64,000 nucleotides of DNA from Phoenix dactylifera (GCF_009389715.1 NC_052404.1:11540480-11604479); one strand, 5' to 3'; positions 13,901 through 26,198 are shown, numbered from the stretch's first letter. A program made the numbers and translations. The notes: a model not told the origin generated them from the sequence alone.

Positions 13901-15251
13901 AGGGCTGATCAACTGTCGAAGCTGGCGACCTCCCGCATGAGCGAGCTTCCCAAGGCAACGGCGCTTGAATATCTCCAAACACCCAGCATAGAAGAGCCCG
14001 AGCCGACCATGTGCATCGACGCCGAGCCAAGTTGGATGGACGAGCTCGTCAATTATCTACAAAGTGAAGTCCTCCCCAATGATGAGCTCGAGGCTCGCTG
14101 AATCAGGCGTCTAGCTTTCCGATTCATATTGTATGAAGGCAAGCTCTACCGAAAATCCTTCATCTCTCCTCTCCTCAGATGCCTCCTCGGAGGCGGACTA
14201 TGCTATGCGAGAGGTCCATGAAGGAATATGCGGAAACTATCTGGGAGGCCGAGCACTGGCCCACAAAATCTTGCGTTAAGGATACTTTTGGCCTACACTC
14301 CAAAATGACGCAACGGACTTTGTCCGAAGGTGCGACCGATGCCAGCGGAATGCCAATATCCAGCGCCGACCTTCGGACCCGCTGACTTCGATCAGTGCCC
14401 CCTGGCCATTCGCCCAGTAGGGAATCGACATCCTGGGGCCATTTTCCCTGGCATCCGGACAGAGAAAATTTCTGGTTGTCTCCATCGACTACTTTACTAA
14501 GTGGGTCGAAGCTGAACCAGTAGCCCGGATAATCGAGCAGAAAATGCGGAACTTTGTATGGAAGTCGATCATCTGTAGATTTGGACTTCTCCGCATTCTC
14601 ATATCTGACAACGGCCGCCAATTCGACAACATTCGTTTCAGAGGATTCTGCTCCGAGCTCGACATCGACCACCGCTTCACCTCGGTCGCTTACCCGTAAA
14701 CAAATGGAGAAACCAAATTGCACCATTTTGCAGGGGCTCAAAGCCAGGCTTGATCGATCCAAGGGACAGTGGGTTGAGGACTTGTACAACGTTCTCTGGG
14801 CCTGCCGGACTACGTTCCGACTACCCACTGGCGAAACCCCCTTCAACCTGGCATACGGGGCAGAGACAGTTACCCCTTGAAAATTGGTCTCCCCTCCCCG
14901 AGGGTGGAGCATTACGACGCCGACTCCAGTTTCGCTCAGCTTAGGAACAACTTGGACCTCATTGAAGAGACAAGAGAGGTCGCCCGAGTCCGCATGGCAA
15001 GGTACCAGCAGAAGACGGCCCAGTACTACAATTCCAAAGTCAAACCCCAGCTTTTCAAAGTGGGGGATCTCGTCCTCAGAAGAGCTGAAGCCTCTCAGCC
15101 AGCCGAACAGGGGAAGCTTACCCCGAATTGGGAAGGACCGTACCGGATTGCCCGAGTACAGTGGCCCGGAGCGTACAAATTGGAGTCTCTCGAAGGGACC
15201 CTCATTCCACGAAGCTGGAACTCTGAGAACCTCCGGATGTATTACCAATAG
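10951..15251 (+). pseudogene. Degenerate gypsy gag-pol (end of gag to integrase)
   Basis: Gag C-terminus has a zinc-knuckle-like CRFHRDHGHDTEDC near 11160-11205. The protease has VLVDNGSSVN near 11527-11556. Reverse transcriptase shows TFMDAFSGYNQI, MPFGLKN and the catalytic YMDD near 12700-12715. RNase H begins at LHVDGSSTSEGSGAG near 13563 and includes SNNETEYEALIAG. Integrase shows IDYFTKWVEAEP and SDNGRQF near 14490-14625, and the end of pol has NWEGPYRIARVQ and LESLEGTLIPR. In-frame stops occur at 11204, 11600, 12443, 12905, 13121, 13322, 13364, 13817, 14277, 14418 and 14697, nearly all where the family has Gln. There are also frameshifts around 14180-14390 and 14878. It cannot make a working polyprotein. 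Confidence 0.9.
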
Positions 15252-15384
15252 AACCCTTGGGGGTCCTCAACATCCGGACGCGCAACTTTTGCCCCCTCCT
15301 CTCTTCGTGCTAATTTATTCATGACTCTTTCCTGATTATTCTACGCTTTTTCTGATGGTGAAATGTTTGTGAACTTCAGGAAAC

Positions 15385-15490
15385 CCGACCAAGCTCGGAT
15401 GCCCAACCAAGTGCGGATGCCCGATTGAACTCGGATGCCTGGCCAAGTTCGGATGCCTGATTGAGCTCGGATGCCCCAGTTAAGCTAGGA
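15385..15490 (+). repeat. Short ~21-bp tandem repeats after pol
   Basis: About five diverged copies of a unit resembling CCAAGCTCGGATGCCCGA lie just downstream of the pol end, in the gypsy 3' untranslated region. They lead directly into the longer tandem array. Confidence 0.65.
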
Positions 15491-15534
15491 ATGCCGTGCT
15501 GCATCGACGTCGAGCTCGGTCTCGATCTCCCTCA

Positions 15535-16110
15535 AAAACCTCGACTAAGGTCGAGATGCCCAGTATGTCGATAGTAGAGTCCCAAACTTCCTTGACCTCG
15601 GGAAGCATCACCAGGTCTACAGCGAGCCCAAGCTCCCTCGACCTCGTGCTCGATTCCTCGACTAAGGTCGAGATGCCCCGTGTGTCGATAGTAGAGTCCC
15701 AAACTTTCTCGACCTCGGAAAGCGTCACCAGGTCGACAGCGAGCCCAAGCTCCCTCGATCTCGTGCTCGATTCCTCGACTAAGGTCGAGATGCCCCGTGT
15801 GTCGATAGTAGTCCCAAACTTTCTCGACTTCGGGAAGTGTCACCAGGTCGACAGCGAGCCCAAGCTCCCTCGACCTCGTGCTCGATTCCTCGACTAAGGT
15901 CGAGATGCCCCGTGTGTCGATAGTAGAGTCCCAAACTCCCTCGACCTCGGAAAGCATCACCAGATCGGCAGCGAGCCCAAGCTCCCTCGACCTCGTGCTC
16001 GATTCTTCGACTAAGGTCGGGATGCCCCGTGCGTCGACAGTAGAGTTTCAAACTCCCTCGACCTCGGGAAGCTCCGTCAGGTCGACCGTAGAGTTCCAAA
16101 CTCCCTCGAC
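15535..16110 (+). repeat. ~118-bp tandem array in gypsy 3' region
   Basis: The phrase CTCGACTAAGGTCGAGATGC recurs near 15539, 15657, 15776, 15893 and 16008, a period of about 115-119 bp. Units also share a segment on CCAAGCTCCCTCGACCTCG. About five copies are present; the middle ones are nearly identical and the last is diverged. Open frames crossing the array on both strands arise because unit lengths are close to multiples of three and are not real proteins. Confidence 0.85.
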
Positions 16111-17174
16111 CCCAGGAAGTGTCGCCAGGCCGGCGGTAAACCCAAGCTCCCTCGGCCTCGGGAGTCATACGGGGTAGCATCTGCGCGGGCCTTCGAGGCG
16201 TGTGCAGGTGCGCCCAAGGCGGACTACAGGCCGAAGAGCACCGCTGAAAGCCAACCTCAGAGCAGAGTCGCTTACCTTAACAAAAGATATCCAACTCCGA
16301 TGGCCTGAGAGGTACATCTTACTTAGTGCCTACATTATTATGTTTACTTGCTTATACCACAGGATGGCCGACGAAAACCCCGACTAAGGTCGGGATGTTT
16401 TCCTAAATTGTTTATGAGCCGAGGTTTCCTCAATCCCGTGGGCCTCCTCATCGCCAATATTCAGCCCAAACTCAGCATGAGTTCTCGAGGCAAAGGCTCC
16501 CTCAATTCCGGACGTCGGCCCGAGCCAAGACGGCCCGCTTCGACGACTTTGACCTCCGCCCGAGGATATCCTGGCCGACCCGAGAAGTGCTAAGTTACTC
16601 ACTGAAAGTTCAGATTCAACCTATTGATACTTTGGCCAAGTTCGAGATCTAAAACGCAGAAACTCCAGCGATAGCTCGATCTCGGTCCGGGATCCCTTCA
16701 GAGCCCAACCTTAGAGCTTTGATAAGCTCGTTTTAGAAGCCGAGTCTGAGGACTTGGCAAAATTTTCCGGGGGATGAAACCTAAAAGCTTAGCAGGATCC
16801 CTTCGGAACCTAACCTTGAAACTTTAACTAGCCTATTCTAAAGGCCGAGCCCGAAGACTTGGTCAAATTTTCGAAAGCCAAACCCAAAGGGTTAGCGGGA
16901 CCTCTTCGGAACTCGAGCTCAAGAACTTAGTGAATTTTTCTGAGGCTCAGGCTCGGAGCCTTAACGCGATCCCTATCAAAACTAAGCCCGACGATCTGGC
17001 GGATGCTGCTGTAACCTAAGTCTACGGATTTAGCCGAGATCGAACACTTAGAGAAATTTGCAGAAGAGAAATTTGATCTGAATAGCCAAGGCAAAAGTTT
17101 ATCTACTATGCAAAAAGAAACAAGTGAAGAAAAGAGTCTTCTCATTAATAAAGGCCTAAAGGCCAAGTACAGGG
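16111..17174 (+). other. Gypsy 3' non-coding region
   Basis: No coding sequence was found. From about 16620 to 17000 the text has loosely repeated phrases such as GAGCCCAACCTTAGAGCTTT and AACCTAACCTTGAAACTTTA, suggesting an older, decayed tandem repeat before the antisense gene. Confidence 0.55.
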
Positions 17175-19365
17175 TTAAGGTTCGGCCGTATTTAAAGGCC
17201 GAACTCGCTTACAAAAAGGGCCGGCAGCTGTATTGGTGTCGGCCTCAGGATCATCTACGATGATGACCTGAGGGTCTTCGGTGGGCATCGGCTCGGGACC
17301 CTCCGCAGCAACCTCGGCCGAGGCTTCGCCAGTGGCCTCGGGAGCGCTCTCGGTGACTTCCCGGGGAGGAGCCTCCAACGTCGCTTGCTCGGCCATGGCA
17401 GCTTCAGCTTTGGCGAGCTCCTGCTCGGCCGCAAGAATTGTAGGAATGTCGAGCTCGCTCTCGACGCCAACCCCCATCCTCGGCCTGATCCCCCTCAAGT
17501 CAAGTTGCGGGCGGAATCGGTGCATCTGCCTCCGGAAGTTTTCGAAGCCGCGGAGAAATCCATCCACGACCTCCTCTTCCAATGCATCGCGGAATTCTTT
17601 TGACTCCTTGAAGAGCTCCATTGCATTCTGGGCCTGCTCCAGCGCCCTTTTCTCTCGAGCTTCGAGCTGCTCGATCTTTAGGCGGAGAACTCCGCCCTCA
17701 TACTTCTGGCCCGCGACTTCGGCACGGGCCTCAGCAAGACGCGCCTCAGAGGCGCGCAACTCGGACCGCGCTAGTGTGTGCGCGGCCATCTCTTCAGCCA
17801 GTTGGTCGAGCGCCGATTGTCGCTCGACCTCGGCAGCCTCCATCCGCGAAACGGCCTCCGCCCGCGCTGCCTCAGAATCGGCCAATCCCTTCTCGGCCAT
17901 CTCCAACTGCCTCTGGAACCGCCGAGATTCATTCTGGCACTCCGAGGCTATGAATACCATGTTGTCAATCTCGTGGAGGTGCTGCAGAAAAGGAAAGAAG
18001 CGGTAAGTTAAGGCAAAGGAAATGACACACAACCGAAACTAGAGAAAGAAGTAACTTACCCGGGCAGCATTACAGTAGGTCTGGTCGACCAACTCGACGA
18101 GGCCGACGAACCTGAACTCGGCTCGATCGGCCGGAAGAAGCGCACGACGAAACACCGCGCGCGCGACCTCGCTGTCGTGGAGGGCCGAGCTGCCCTCGCG
18201 AATAAGGGATTCCGAGTCATCGGACTCCCCCTCGACGCGACCTCCAGCCCTCGATGAGCTCGGCCGGCCCGAGCTCGGAACCCCGTCGCCCCCGCTTGGT
18301 TGGGGGCCTGAATGCCGCAGGCGGACAGTCGGCCGACTTGGCCGCTGGGAAATAGGTACGGGGCACGCTGGGGACGCCGGGCCCGTCCCCCCTCTGGAGC
18401 CCGAGCTCGCCTACTCGGTAATCGGGGCTTCAACCCGGACGGATCTGGAAGGGCCGGCCCCCGAGCCCCTCGCCTCGGCACGGGCGGAAGTCGAGGCCGC
18501 CCTGGCCTTCTTCCTGGGCTCTGGAAGAGCCCCGCCAGCTTCGGCCGCCGTTCTCTTAAGGCGGAAGAAGAGCGCGGTATTGCTCGTCACCATGTTGGGA
18601 ACGTCTGAGAAGGAAAGAATCTTTCTAAGTATTAAGATCGATGATTAAGGAGAGAAAAAGAGCGAATAAGACTAGCAAAACAAAAGAAGCAATGTAACCG
18701 CTCTTAACCTCGGGGCGCGCCGATCTTAGGCCGACGTTCACCAAAGCCTCCTTGCTCAGGAGGTCGGTAACAGTGATGTCGCCCCCGAGGCTGCATAGGG
18801 CATCAAATGCCCTCTGCTCGTCCGCCGAAAGATCGGTGAGCCGGTTGAGAGCCTTCAGTTGGGGAGTCCCCCATCTCGGGTCAAACCCCCACGAGAGCTC
18901 GGAAGCAAGAAAGAAAAACCTCCCCTTCCAGTCATGGATAGAGGAGGGGGCACCTCGGAAGAGGAACATACCGCCTCGAAAGGCGAAGTATAGCCACTCC
19001 CCATCCGCCGGGTTTGACTTCAATAAGAAGCACCGGCGGAAAACACCTACCAGGGTCGGTATCCCTTGCGCAAGGCAAAGGGATATGAACCCAATAATGG
19101 TCCTCCACGAGTTCGGGGCGAGCTGAGCTGGGACGAGTTGGTACTCCACCAGCAGCTCGTTCACGAACTCGTGAAGGGGGAACCGAAGGCCGGCCCAGAG
19201 TGTCTCGACGTACACCCCGATCCAGCCCGGAGGAGGCCTCGTTACCCGATCCTCCGACCCTGCGGGCTCAAGATGAAACTCAGGCTGGAAAAAGAACCGG
19301 GAACGGACCAAGTCCAGTTCCTCTTCGGTCAGGTTAGACCCGACCTCACCAGGACCACGACCCAT
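17175..19365 (-). pseudogene. Antisense spliced gene of gypsy element (PF04195-like, coiled-coil tail)
   Basis: Runs opposite to gag-pol between pol and the 3' LTR. Exon A, 19365-18709, encodes a globular domain with EEELDLVRSRFFF, PPPGWIGVYVETLWAGLRFP, LVPAQLAPNSWRTIIGF and FFFLASELSWGF. I recognise this pattern as the 'putative gypsy type transposon' family. Exon B, about 18600-18060, is a basic, Ser/Pro-rich linker with one in-frame stop near 18411. Exon C, 17981-17175, is a long Glu/Ala/Arg-rich coiled coil ending in an acidic tail (VIIVDDPEADT). The intron 18059-17982 is 78 bp with GTAAGT donor and CTGCAG acceptor. The A/B junction does not join cleanly in frame. Extra antisense genes are known in Tat-type elements; function is unknown. 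The start is the Met in MGRGPGEV; an upstream Met at 19416 is also open. Confidence 0.7.
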
Positions 19366-19975
19366 CCCAGAAAAGAAGAAGGACGATCGAAAAGACAAAA
19401 AACCGAAGGAAAGCAAAGAAGAAAACGAGAAATAAGGGGGAGAAGAAGGAGAAGAAGGGAACCCCTGAGCCTACGTGGGAAAAAGACCTACGAGGCGGCC
19501 GCCGGAAATCGCCTTAGCACGCCGCCGGGGAGACTCGGTCGGATGAAGGAAGAAGAAAGAAAACGAGTGACAGAGAAAAAGCAATAGCGGCCAAGCGAGA
19601 CCTTTTTAGGGCTAAGGCAAGGGGTTTATATAGACCTCCCCAACAACCCAGATCGGCGGAACTAAATCCCGTCCTGGCCAGATCTTGCTACGTGTCGGCC
19701 CCGAAAGCCGAGGCGACATACTTAACCCAGATAGACACTTCGAATGCAGAATCATGCAGCGTCCCATCGGATCCCGAAGCCCCATTCCGAGCCTGCCACA
19801 CGAGGCAGCCTCGAAGAACGACAGGGCGTCGCCCCGTCTCCTTTTATTAAAAGCACCCTGAAGCGCGCAGAGCGCCGGCATAATTTAAGTCTCCCAAGCC
19901 CCCACTACTGCAATAAAAGCAATTACTTCCCACGTCTAAGCTAGCAAGCAGCTCGGACTCGGAAGTCGGGGGTAG
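19366..19975. other. Gypsy sequence between antisense gene and 3' LTR
   Basis: Holds the putative promoter and leader of the antisense gene. A possible TATA for that direction is CCTATATAAACCCC, seen on the plus strand as GGGTTTATATAGAC near 19621-19634. Just before the LTR a purine-rich CGGAAGTCGGGGGTAG (about 19959-19975) may be the polypurine tract. No other gene was seen. Confidence 0.5.
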
Positions 19976-20023
19976 TATTGAGAGAAATATAAATTCCCCC
20001 AAAACACGTGATCGGAAGCATCC

Positions 20024-20135
20024 GACCTCGGACGACCAGCCTGGCGCCCGACCTTGGGCGACCGATCTGGCGCCCGACCTCGGACGACCGACCTGGCGCC
20101 CAACCTCGGACAACCGACCTGACGCCCGACCTAGA
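20024..20135 (+). repeat. ~28-bp tandem repeats in LTR U3
   Basis: Four diverged copies of a unit like CGACCTCGGACGACCGACCT followed by GGCGCC. They sit in the upstream part of the LTR, where transcription control elements usually lie. Confidence 0.65.
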
Positions 20136-20234
20136 AAGCACCCGATCTCGGAAGGCATCCGACCCCGAAAGTCGGACCTCGCCGACTGCCCGCTGCGGTC
20201 ACATCCTCCTACGGCCCGATTTAGGACCACGCCG

Positions 20235-20395
20235 TTGCGGCTTACTCAACAATTAATGCGCGTGGTCTCTACAGACCTCCGGTTTACTCAACAATTAATG
20301 AGCATGGTCTCTGCAGACCTCCGCTTACTCAACAATTAATGAGCATGGTCTCTGCAGACCTCCGGTTTACTCAATAATTAATGCGCATGGCTCCT
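20235..20395 (+). repeat. ~48-bp tandem repeats in LTR U3
   Basis: The phrase TTTACTCAACAATTAATG followed by GGTCTCTGCAGACCTCC recurs about three and a half times. The minus-strand copy has a similar set (34995-35110) with a different flank, so the duplication is old or recurrent in the family. Confidence 0.7.
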
Positions 20396-20584
20396 GCTGT
20401 TTACGGATCTTCAGTCCTCCACGGCAAGTCAGCTCGGCTGCATCCAGTCAGCCGTGACAACTCCCTGATCTCGACCTCGTCTCCAACAGCAAGGCATTAA
20501 TTCACTTGATCGTGTATCAACTCATGCGACGTGCTCAGCCGTACGGCAACTTCGTCCCGTCACATCACAGGTAACCCAGCGCTC

Positions 20585-20595
20585 CTCTATAAAAG
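20585..20595 (+). promoter_or_regulatory. LTR TATA box
   Basis: CTCTATAAAAGGGG lies about 260 bp before the LTR end, directly after the U3 tandem repeats. This is the likely core promoter of the element. Confidence 0.6.
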
Positions 20596-20927
20596 GGGAA
20601 CCCTCCCATCTTAGAGGGGGCTGGACAAAAAAAGAAACTCCGGACACATACTCTCTCCCTTTTGAATACACTTACCCCCTCTGACTTAGGCATCGGAGGG
20701 CCGGCGCCGGAAACCCCGGCCACCGGCTTTTTGCAGGTCCCTCGCGGAGGACGCCGCTCGCCGACGGATCGCCGCCCGCCAGTTCTCGCCAGAGCTCCTC
20801 CTTTCTAGCGGACCGGTCGCCCCCGGGTTCAATTTCCAGCAACACCATGAACCTCCGCCGCTCCTCATCAATGGAGAGAAAAATCTAATCGAGAAAAAAA
20901 CAAAGGAAGAAAAGACTCCCACCTTAC

Positions 20928-21480
20928 CTCCGGATCCTACCCTCTCATGAACATCGACGTTATGAACCGAGCCCTCTGACGCGCCCACCGCTTCCGACCC
21001 TCGCCGTCGCCGGCTTCGCTGCCGGCTGCAGGTGGTGGGGTTGGGGAGGGATGGAGGTAGGTAGGAGGAACTTGTGGCGAGTGCTGCCGGAAAGAGAGTT
21101 GAGGTGGGTGGGCAGCGGGTGGTTGTTCTCGACGGTGTAGGCCAAGCATCCCTTGGAATTGCTACCAGCATCCCACGGAGGTGGAGGGGATGCCGGCATG
21201 GGTGGAGAGGCAGCGGAAGCGGCCGGCAGCATAGGCGGGGGTAAGCGGCGGGGAGAAGGAGATCTAGAGGGGGCTGTTGCGGGAGGCGGAGGTGGTGGCG
21301 ACGGGGGTGGAGGTGGTGGCGACGGAGGCCGGCGGCGTTGGCGAGCAGGGAGAAGGAGACGAGGCGGCTGCAGGCGGCAAAGGTGGAGGGGGTGGCGGCG
21401 GCGTTGGTGGAAAGGCAGCGGAGGCCAATAGGGTGGGCGGCGGTGAGGGATGGGGAGGAGGAGAAGAGGCCACACTCGGG
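20928..21480 (-). other. GC-rich, proline-rich segment, possible first exon
   Basis: Highly GC-rich on the minus strand with several overlapping open frames rich in Pro, Ser and Arg. A good donor site, CCGGAG|GTAAGGTGGGAG, ends the segment at 20928, 84 bp from the gypsy LTR end. This could be the first exon of a host gene whose first intron received the element. No domain was recognised, and low-complexity GC-rich DNA alone can produce such frames. Confidence 0.25.
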
Positions 21481-22990
21481 ATGCCTAAGGTGATAGAAGG
21501 GGACGCAATTGGGATTTTATTTAGCTTTTTCGTGTTTTTATTTTGCAGGTATGGTAGCTCCATGCGGGCAGATTTACATAGGTCTGCAACTGAGCTGGTA
21601 GACCGGATGTATGGTATAATTTTGCCTCGTGCTGCTAATTTTTGCAGGGGTTGGAAAGAGGCATCACGCGAGGAGTTTCCCGATTTTTTCTTTTTTTATT
21701 TTTTGTGCTAAGAAGAGCGCCCCGAATTAAGTGGGGACTGGTGGTTCCCTTGTATCTTTTTTCTCGTCTCTCCCTATTTATTTCTCCGTGGCATTTTTGT
21801 CTCGTGTGCTGGGTGTGCCGTTGCCCGGAAGGACAAAACACCTGCACTAAAATTGCGCACAACGTCTCATATTAAATTGGATTTTATGGACCAGATGATC
21901 GTACTTTTTTTCTTTTTTTCTTTTTTTTTTTTTTAACCAAGAGGGAGGCAAAGCCACCCCGGATGGTCGTACGTGAGAGCCGGTATCAGACAAATGCCTA
22001 AGAAAAAGAGAGGAAGAGGGAAAAAACAAACGGAGAGGAAGTTATCAAATATTACTGCGTCCTTTTATGGAAGTTATCAAGTATTTCTATCTTAATAAAT
22101 GTAAAAAAAGCTACATTCCACCCACGCAAGGGGAGAGGAAGTTATCAAATATTTCTAAATAAATAAACATAAAAGAGCTACATTTCATCCACGCTGGAGG
22201 ATAGGACTCGTGTGGTCCGAATTTTTTTTTTCAATCAAAATATTTTTAAAAAAATAATTTCTAAAAATATATATTTTTTTAGAAAATTGGTACATTTCAG
22301 AATGAGTTATATTTGATTGGACATCTATTTTTCTGAAGTTATATAGGATATCTATTATACTCTTAATAAAAAAATATTATTTATTAATTTCGATAGTTTA
22401 AGAGTAGTTTTTGAAAAAAAATTCATTTTCTAACCGATGAAAAAATAGTTTTTTCATATTTTTTATATTTTTTTTATAAAACATAAGAATTTTATTTTTA
22501 TAAAAATGCTATTTTTTTTAATTTCATCAAATAAACTATTTATTTATTTGCGAACCAAATAAATCCTAAGACGCATTGCTGGCCACAGAAAAGTCGGTTT
22601 AGATCGCGGGTTAGCTGGATCATTACTTGGCTCGGTCGGGAGATGGGTTGAGAGGCATGTGGCGGTATAAATGATATAGCTTTGCTTTTAATGGTGTTTA
22701 GTATTATATGCTGAATGAATTATAAGAGAGTATTATTAGTCATGATGTCCTCTTATAATTAAATTATTCTATCTATTAGCTTTAATAATATTCTGTATGC
22801 CTTGATGGTGACTGAAGAAATATTTTAGTGGAGCTCCTGCGAATGCCTTCAGGTTTACAAGATCTGCAGGATCTGCCATGACTTTCTTAATTATTGGTGA
22901 GTCCAGATTCGGGTGGTCAATATTGGTGGCATCGTAGAGGTCGTTGCGTATTGGAATCATGGATGATATGTAGGCATGCCGAGGGGAGGG
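21481..22990. other. Gene-free AT-rich region
   Basis: No gene recognised. A T-rich stretch lies near 21905-21936 and very AT-rich sequence at 22200-22560. GTTATCAAATATT-type phrases recur near 22040-22180, hinting at a small decayed duplication. Confidence 0.5.
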
Positions 22991-23265
22991 TAGAGGTGAT
23001 CACGGGCCTTCTGGCCCGCCCAGCCCGTCCGGCCCGGTCCGGCCCGAAATTTTTCGGGCTTGGGCATTGAAAAAGGGCCCATTGGTCGGGCCTGGGTAGG
23101 AAAAGCGGCCCGACCAAAAAAATCGAGTCGGGCCTGAAAATGTTAAAAATAGCCCGGTTCGGCCCGGCCCGACTATAAAATCCTGTTATAAATTATAATA
23201 TATTAAAAAAATTTAACAAAAACCCTAACCTTTGGGCTTTCCCTTCCCTTTCCTTCCCTTCCCCT

Positions 23266-23525
23266 CCCTCGCTGAGACTGAGAGCCGCCGCCGCCCCCCC
23301 CTCTCCCTCGCTGAGAGCCGCCGCCACACCCCCCCTCCCTCGCTGAGACTGAGAGCCGCCGCCGCCGGCCCCCCTCCCTCGCTGAGACTGAGAGCCGCCG
23401 CCGCCCTCCCCTCTCTCGCTGAGAGCCGCCGCCGCCCTCCCTCGCTGAGAGCCGCCGCCGCCCTCCCTCGCTGAGAGCCGCCGCCGCCGCCGCCCCCGCC
23501 CCCCCTTTTCCCTCGCTGAGAGCCT
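23266..23525 (+). repeat. GC-rich minisatellite in hAT element
   Basis: About eight imperfect copies of a 20-35 bp unit built on CCCTCGCTGAGAGCCGCCGC. Open frames here on both strands are by-products of the repeat. Confidence 0.75.
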
Positions 23526-23702
23526 GATAGCCGCCTCCTCTTGGTGTCGTCGCCTCTTCAACGACCGGCCGGCGGCTCTTCGCGTCCTTCTCCCCCGGAC
23601 GGCAACCTCCGCGGCTCCGGTCACCGACTCACAGTCACCGGTAAGAGTTTTCTCCTCCTCCTCCTCCTCTTCGAGCTCGATCCCGGTAGATTTTGCCCAA
23701 GC

Positions 23703-23705
23703 CCG

Positions 23706-23736
<31 letters not shown>

Positions 23737-23738
23737 GT
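23703..23738 (+). repeat. GA microsatellite
   Basis: GA dinucleotide run inside the hAT element, about 30 bp. Confidence 0.85.
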
Positions 23739-24854
23739 GGGGGGGCAGCGAGAGAGCTCGGAACAGTGGGAGAGTGGGGAGTGGGGACAGTGGTTTTGTT
23801 TTGGGTGGAGACGGGAGACAGAGAAAGAGAGGAGTGATCTTTCATCCCTTCTCTTTTTTGGTTTTGGTCTTGGTTTTCCTTCCCTCACAATCACAGTGCT
23901 CCAGTAACCCAGTTCGAGCTGGGTCATCAGGAAGAAAGATCGGGGGATTGGAGATGGACTTCTTGGAGGGTGGAGATTCTCTGAATTTTCTCCTCTCAGT
24001 TTCTTCTCCCCTGTTTTTTTTTTTCCCGGTTGGATGGTGCTTTATTTGTATTATGATAATTCTTATGAATTGAATTTTTTTATAATTAGTTGTATAATTT
24101 TTTTTGATAGGTTAACAATTGTTGTCATTTAGATATTTTATTAATAACTCTAATAATTATTCATGTTCAATCAACAATTGCTAATGTTTCAATTTTGTGT
24201 TTGTAGGTTTTGAGAGTTAGAAGATGCAAGGATGTTCTACAGTTTTCTATTATGAAAGTGGCTTCAAGAATTATGAACTTTTGAATGCACAAAGATGCAT
24301 GTTTGTTATAATGTTAATGGGACAATGTAATTTGTATTTTGTCTAAGTTTGCAGTTTTTATTATTGGGTTGTAATTTTCAGCTGGACAACAGTGTTTCAT
24401 ACATTTTATTTTCTTTCTATTGGCTTGAAGCTGCAAATTTTTTCTTTTTTAATGTTTGTAGATATATCCAAATTCCAAAGTTTGAAACCACCACCAACAC
24501 TATCTATTTAAAATAGGCTAGTTATTTCCTTAACATTAACCAATTAACCAATTTAGAGAGCCATTAAGCTGTTGGGCCATTTTTGCCCATTTCTAGATTC
24601 CAAAAAAAAAAAAAAAAATCGGGCCTGTCGGGTCGGGCCTATCGGGTCGGGGCCTGTCGGGCTGGTCGGGTCGGGCCTGTCGGGTCGGGCCTGGGACGAG
24701 ATTTATAAGGTTGGGTCGGGCCTGGACAAAAATTTAAGCCCGACAGTCGGACCGGGCTGGGCCGGGTCTGGGCATAGTCATCGGGCCTAATTTCTGCTGT
24801 AGAGCCCGGCCCGAGCCCGGCCCGGCCCGGGTTTTGATCACCTCTAGGGGAGGG

Positions 24855-26198
24855 CCACCTTTGCATCTCGTCCATCATGTCTCGGCACTGAAGATGCTGC
24901 CCGCTGCATGCGATGGAGGAGCACTAAATACTTATTTAATACTTTGTGTGCAAAACACCATTAAATCAACCAATGGAGCAGCACTTCAGTAAAACAAGAT
25001 ATTCAGTATTCCTCCATTTCTTCAACAATTCGTATACACTAAGATAAACCCCAGACCGATCTTCTCCTCCCTCAGCAGGTCTCGGACCCTCTTCTTCAGT
25101 GCCTCCTTCTGCTTTGGGGTCTCAATATATACAATCGCCTCAATAGATCGATCTTTTAGCTAACCAGACAGCAGTGGAAGAGAGCAGCTAGCTGTGATTA
25201 TATTTAAAAAATTGATTGATACTCGGCATTTTGTCCCTCAAGATGTGAATTTGTTCCCTTACGAATCTCAGAAAAACCAGTTTCACCGATCATCAGGCAT
25301 CAGATGTTGCTTTTTCGATAGCTTATTGCTCTTTTGCTTTTTCTTTCTTTCTTTCTTTCTTTTTTTTTTCTTTTCTTTTGGGTAAACCGGCTGCTCATAC
25401 TTATCTCGCATGCGCATTGCCTATTATTTCTTTCTTTTTTTTGTTTAATGATCTGATAACACTTAAATTTCATCAATCCAACCATAGAATTGGCGTAACG
25501 CATCGTTGAGAAATTCCCCCCAAGTTCGAAATAGAAGGGGCAAAAATTGTTGTCAATAGTTGATATATGAACCTGGTTTATCAAGGTTCAGAGAATGCTG
25601 TTAGGGGATGCATATCTTTTTTCATCTCTCTGTTGTATAATAGTTCATTAAACTTTATTATTCACGACTATATGATCGTGCCAAAATTCATATGGGTTGG
25701 TTAAGAACAGATGACGTTCGCAAAGGAAATTGCAGAAGTGTCTATTTTTTTTAAAAGCAAAAATAGGGTATAGCTCCCTCATCTCTGTTATAAATATGAT
25801 TATTCTTCCATAAAAGTTGGATGGCTCCTTCTTTTTTTTTTTTTACCTCCCTTTACATCAAAAAAAAAAAAAAGGAAAAAGAAAAATGGGTACAGCAAAG
25901 GAAATCGCAACAGAATCAAAAAAGGAGGACTCCTATCCACCTCACGTGCCTGTCCCGCAACCTATGCGTGCACACCAAGAGGAAGGGTGTTGAGGACCCC
26001 GCTCCGCCGAGCCAAATTCGACGCAGGCGCAGCGACTCGGAGGACCCCAACCACGACTTCGGGCCTGATTCTAGGCATATTATGTGCTTAGAAGATAGGC
26101 CGCAGCCTGCCGACCAAAAGGACTAACAACGAACCGCGCACAGGCCAAGCCCAACACCCATGCGAGGTTATCAGCGGGCCATGCCTGCACGCAATGCC
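24855..26198. other. Gene-free region left of the minus gypsy copy
   Basis: No gene recognised. A CTTT/T-rich tract lies at 25337-25380 and A/T runs at 25830-25875. From about 25920 to 26198 the DNA becomes GC-richer and continues across the gypsy insertion into the GC-rich sequence at 35312 onward, the other half of the same target. Confidence 0.5.

Larger units (their letters stand above)
10951..20844 (+). mobile_element. Ty3/gypsy element, Tat (Retand-like) group, 5' end missing
   Basis: Order from left to right: end of gag, protease, reverse transcriptase, RNase H, integrase (to 15251), a repeat-rich untranslated region, an antisense spliced gene (17175-19365), then the 3' LTR (19976-20844). 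The Tat placement rests on protease-RT-RNaseH-integrase order, the large 3' region and an antisense gene of the putative gypsy-type transposon family. The minus-strand element at 26204-35306 is the same family. The left end is in the N gap, so no target duplication can be checked. Confidence 0.85.
19976..20844 (+). repeat. 3' LTR of the plus-strand gypsy element
   Basis: The end is fixed by matching the minus-strand copy: both LTRs finish with CCGGCTTTTTGCAGGT, then the Cys/Pro-coding GC-rich block, then TTTCCAGCAACA. The start TATTGAGAGAA corresponds to TGTTGGGGGAA of the other copy, with G-to-A changes. The LTR is 869 bp, like the 866 bp of the other copy. Only one LTR is visible because the other lies in the gap. 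Confidence 0.75.
22991..24846. mobile_element. Non-autonomous hAT-type DNA transposon
   Basis: Terminal inverted repeat TAGAGGTGATCA at 22991 and its reverse complement TGATCACCTCTA at the right end. It is flanked by an exact 8-bp duplication GGGGAGGG (22983-22990 and 24847-24854), the size typical of hAT. Both ends carry many subterminal GGGCCGG or CGGGCC words. The inside has no transposase. It holds a C-rich block with repeated GAGAGCCGCC, a GT-type splice-like step near 23640, a GA tract and an AT-rich tail, consistent with an element that kept its 5' and 3' parts but lost the coding middle. Confidence 0.85.
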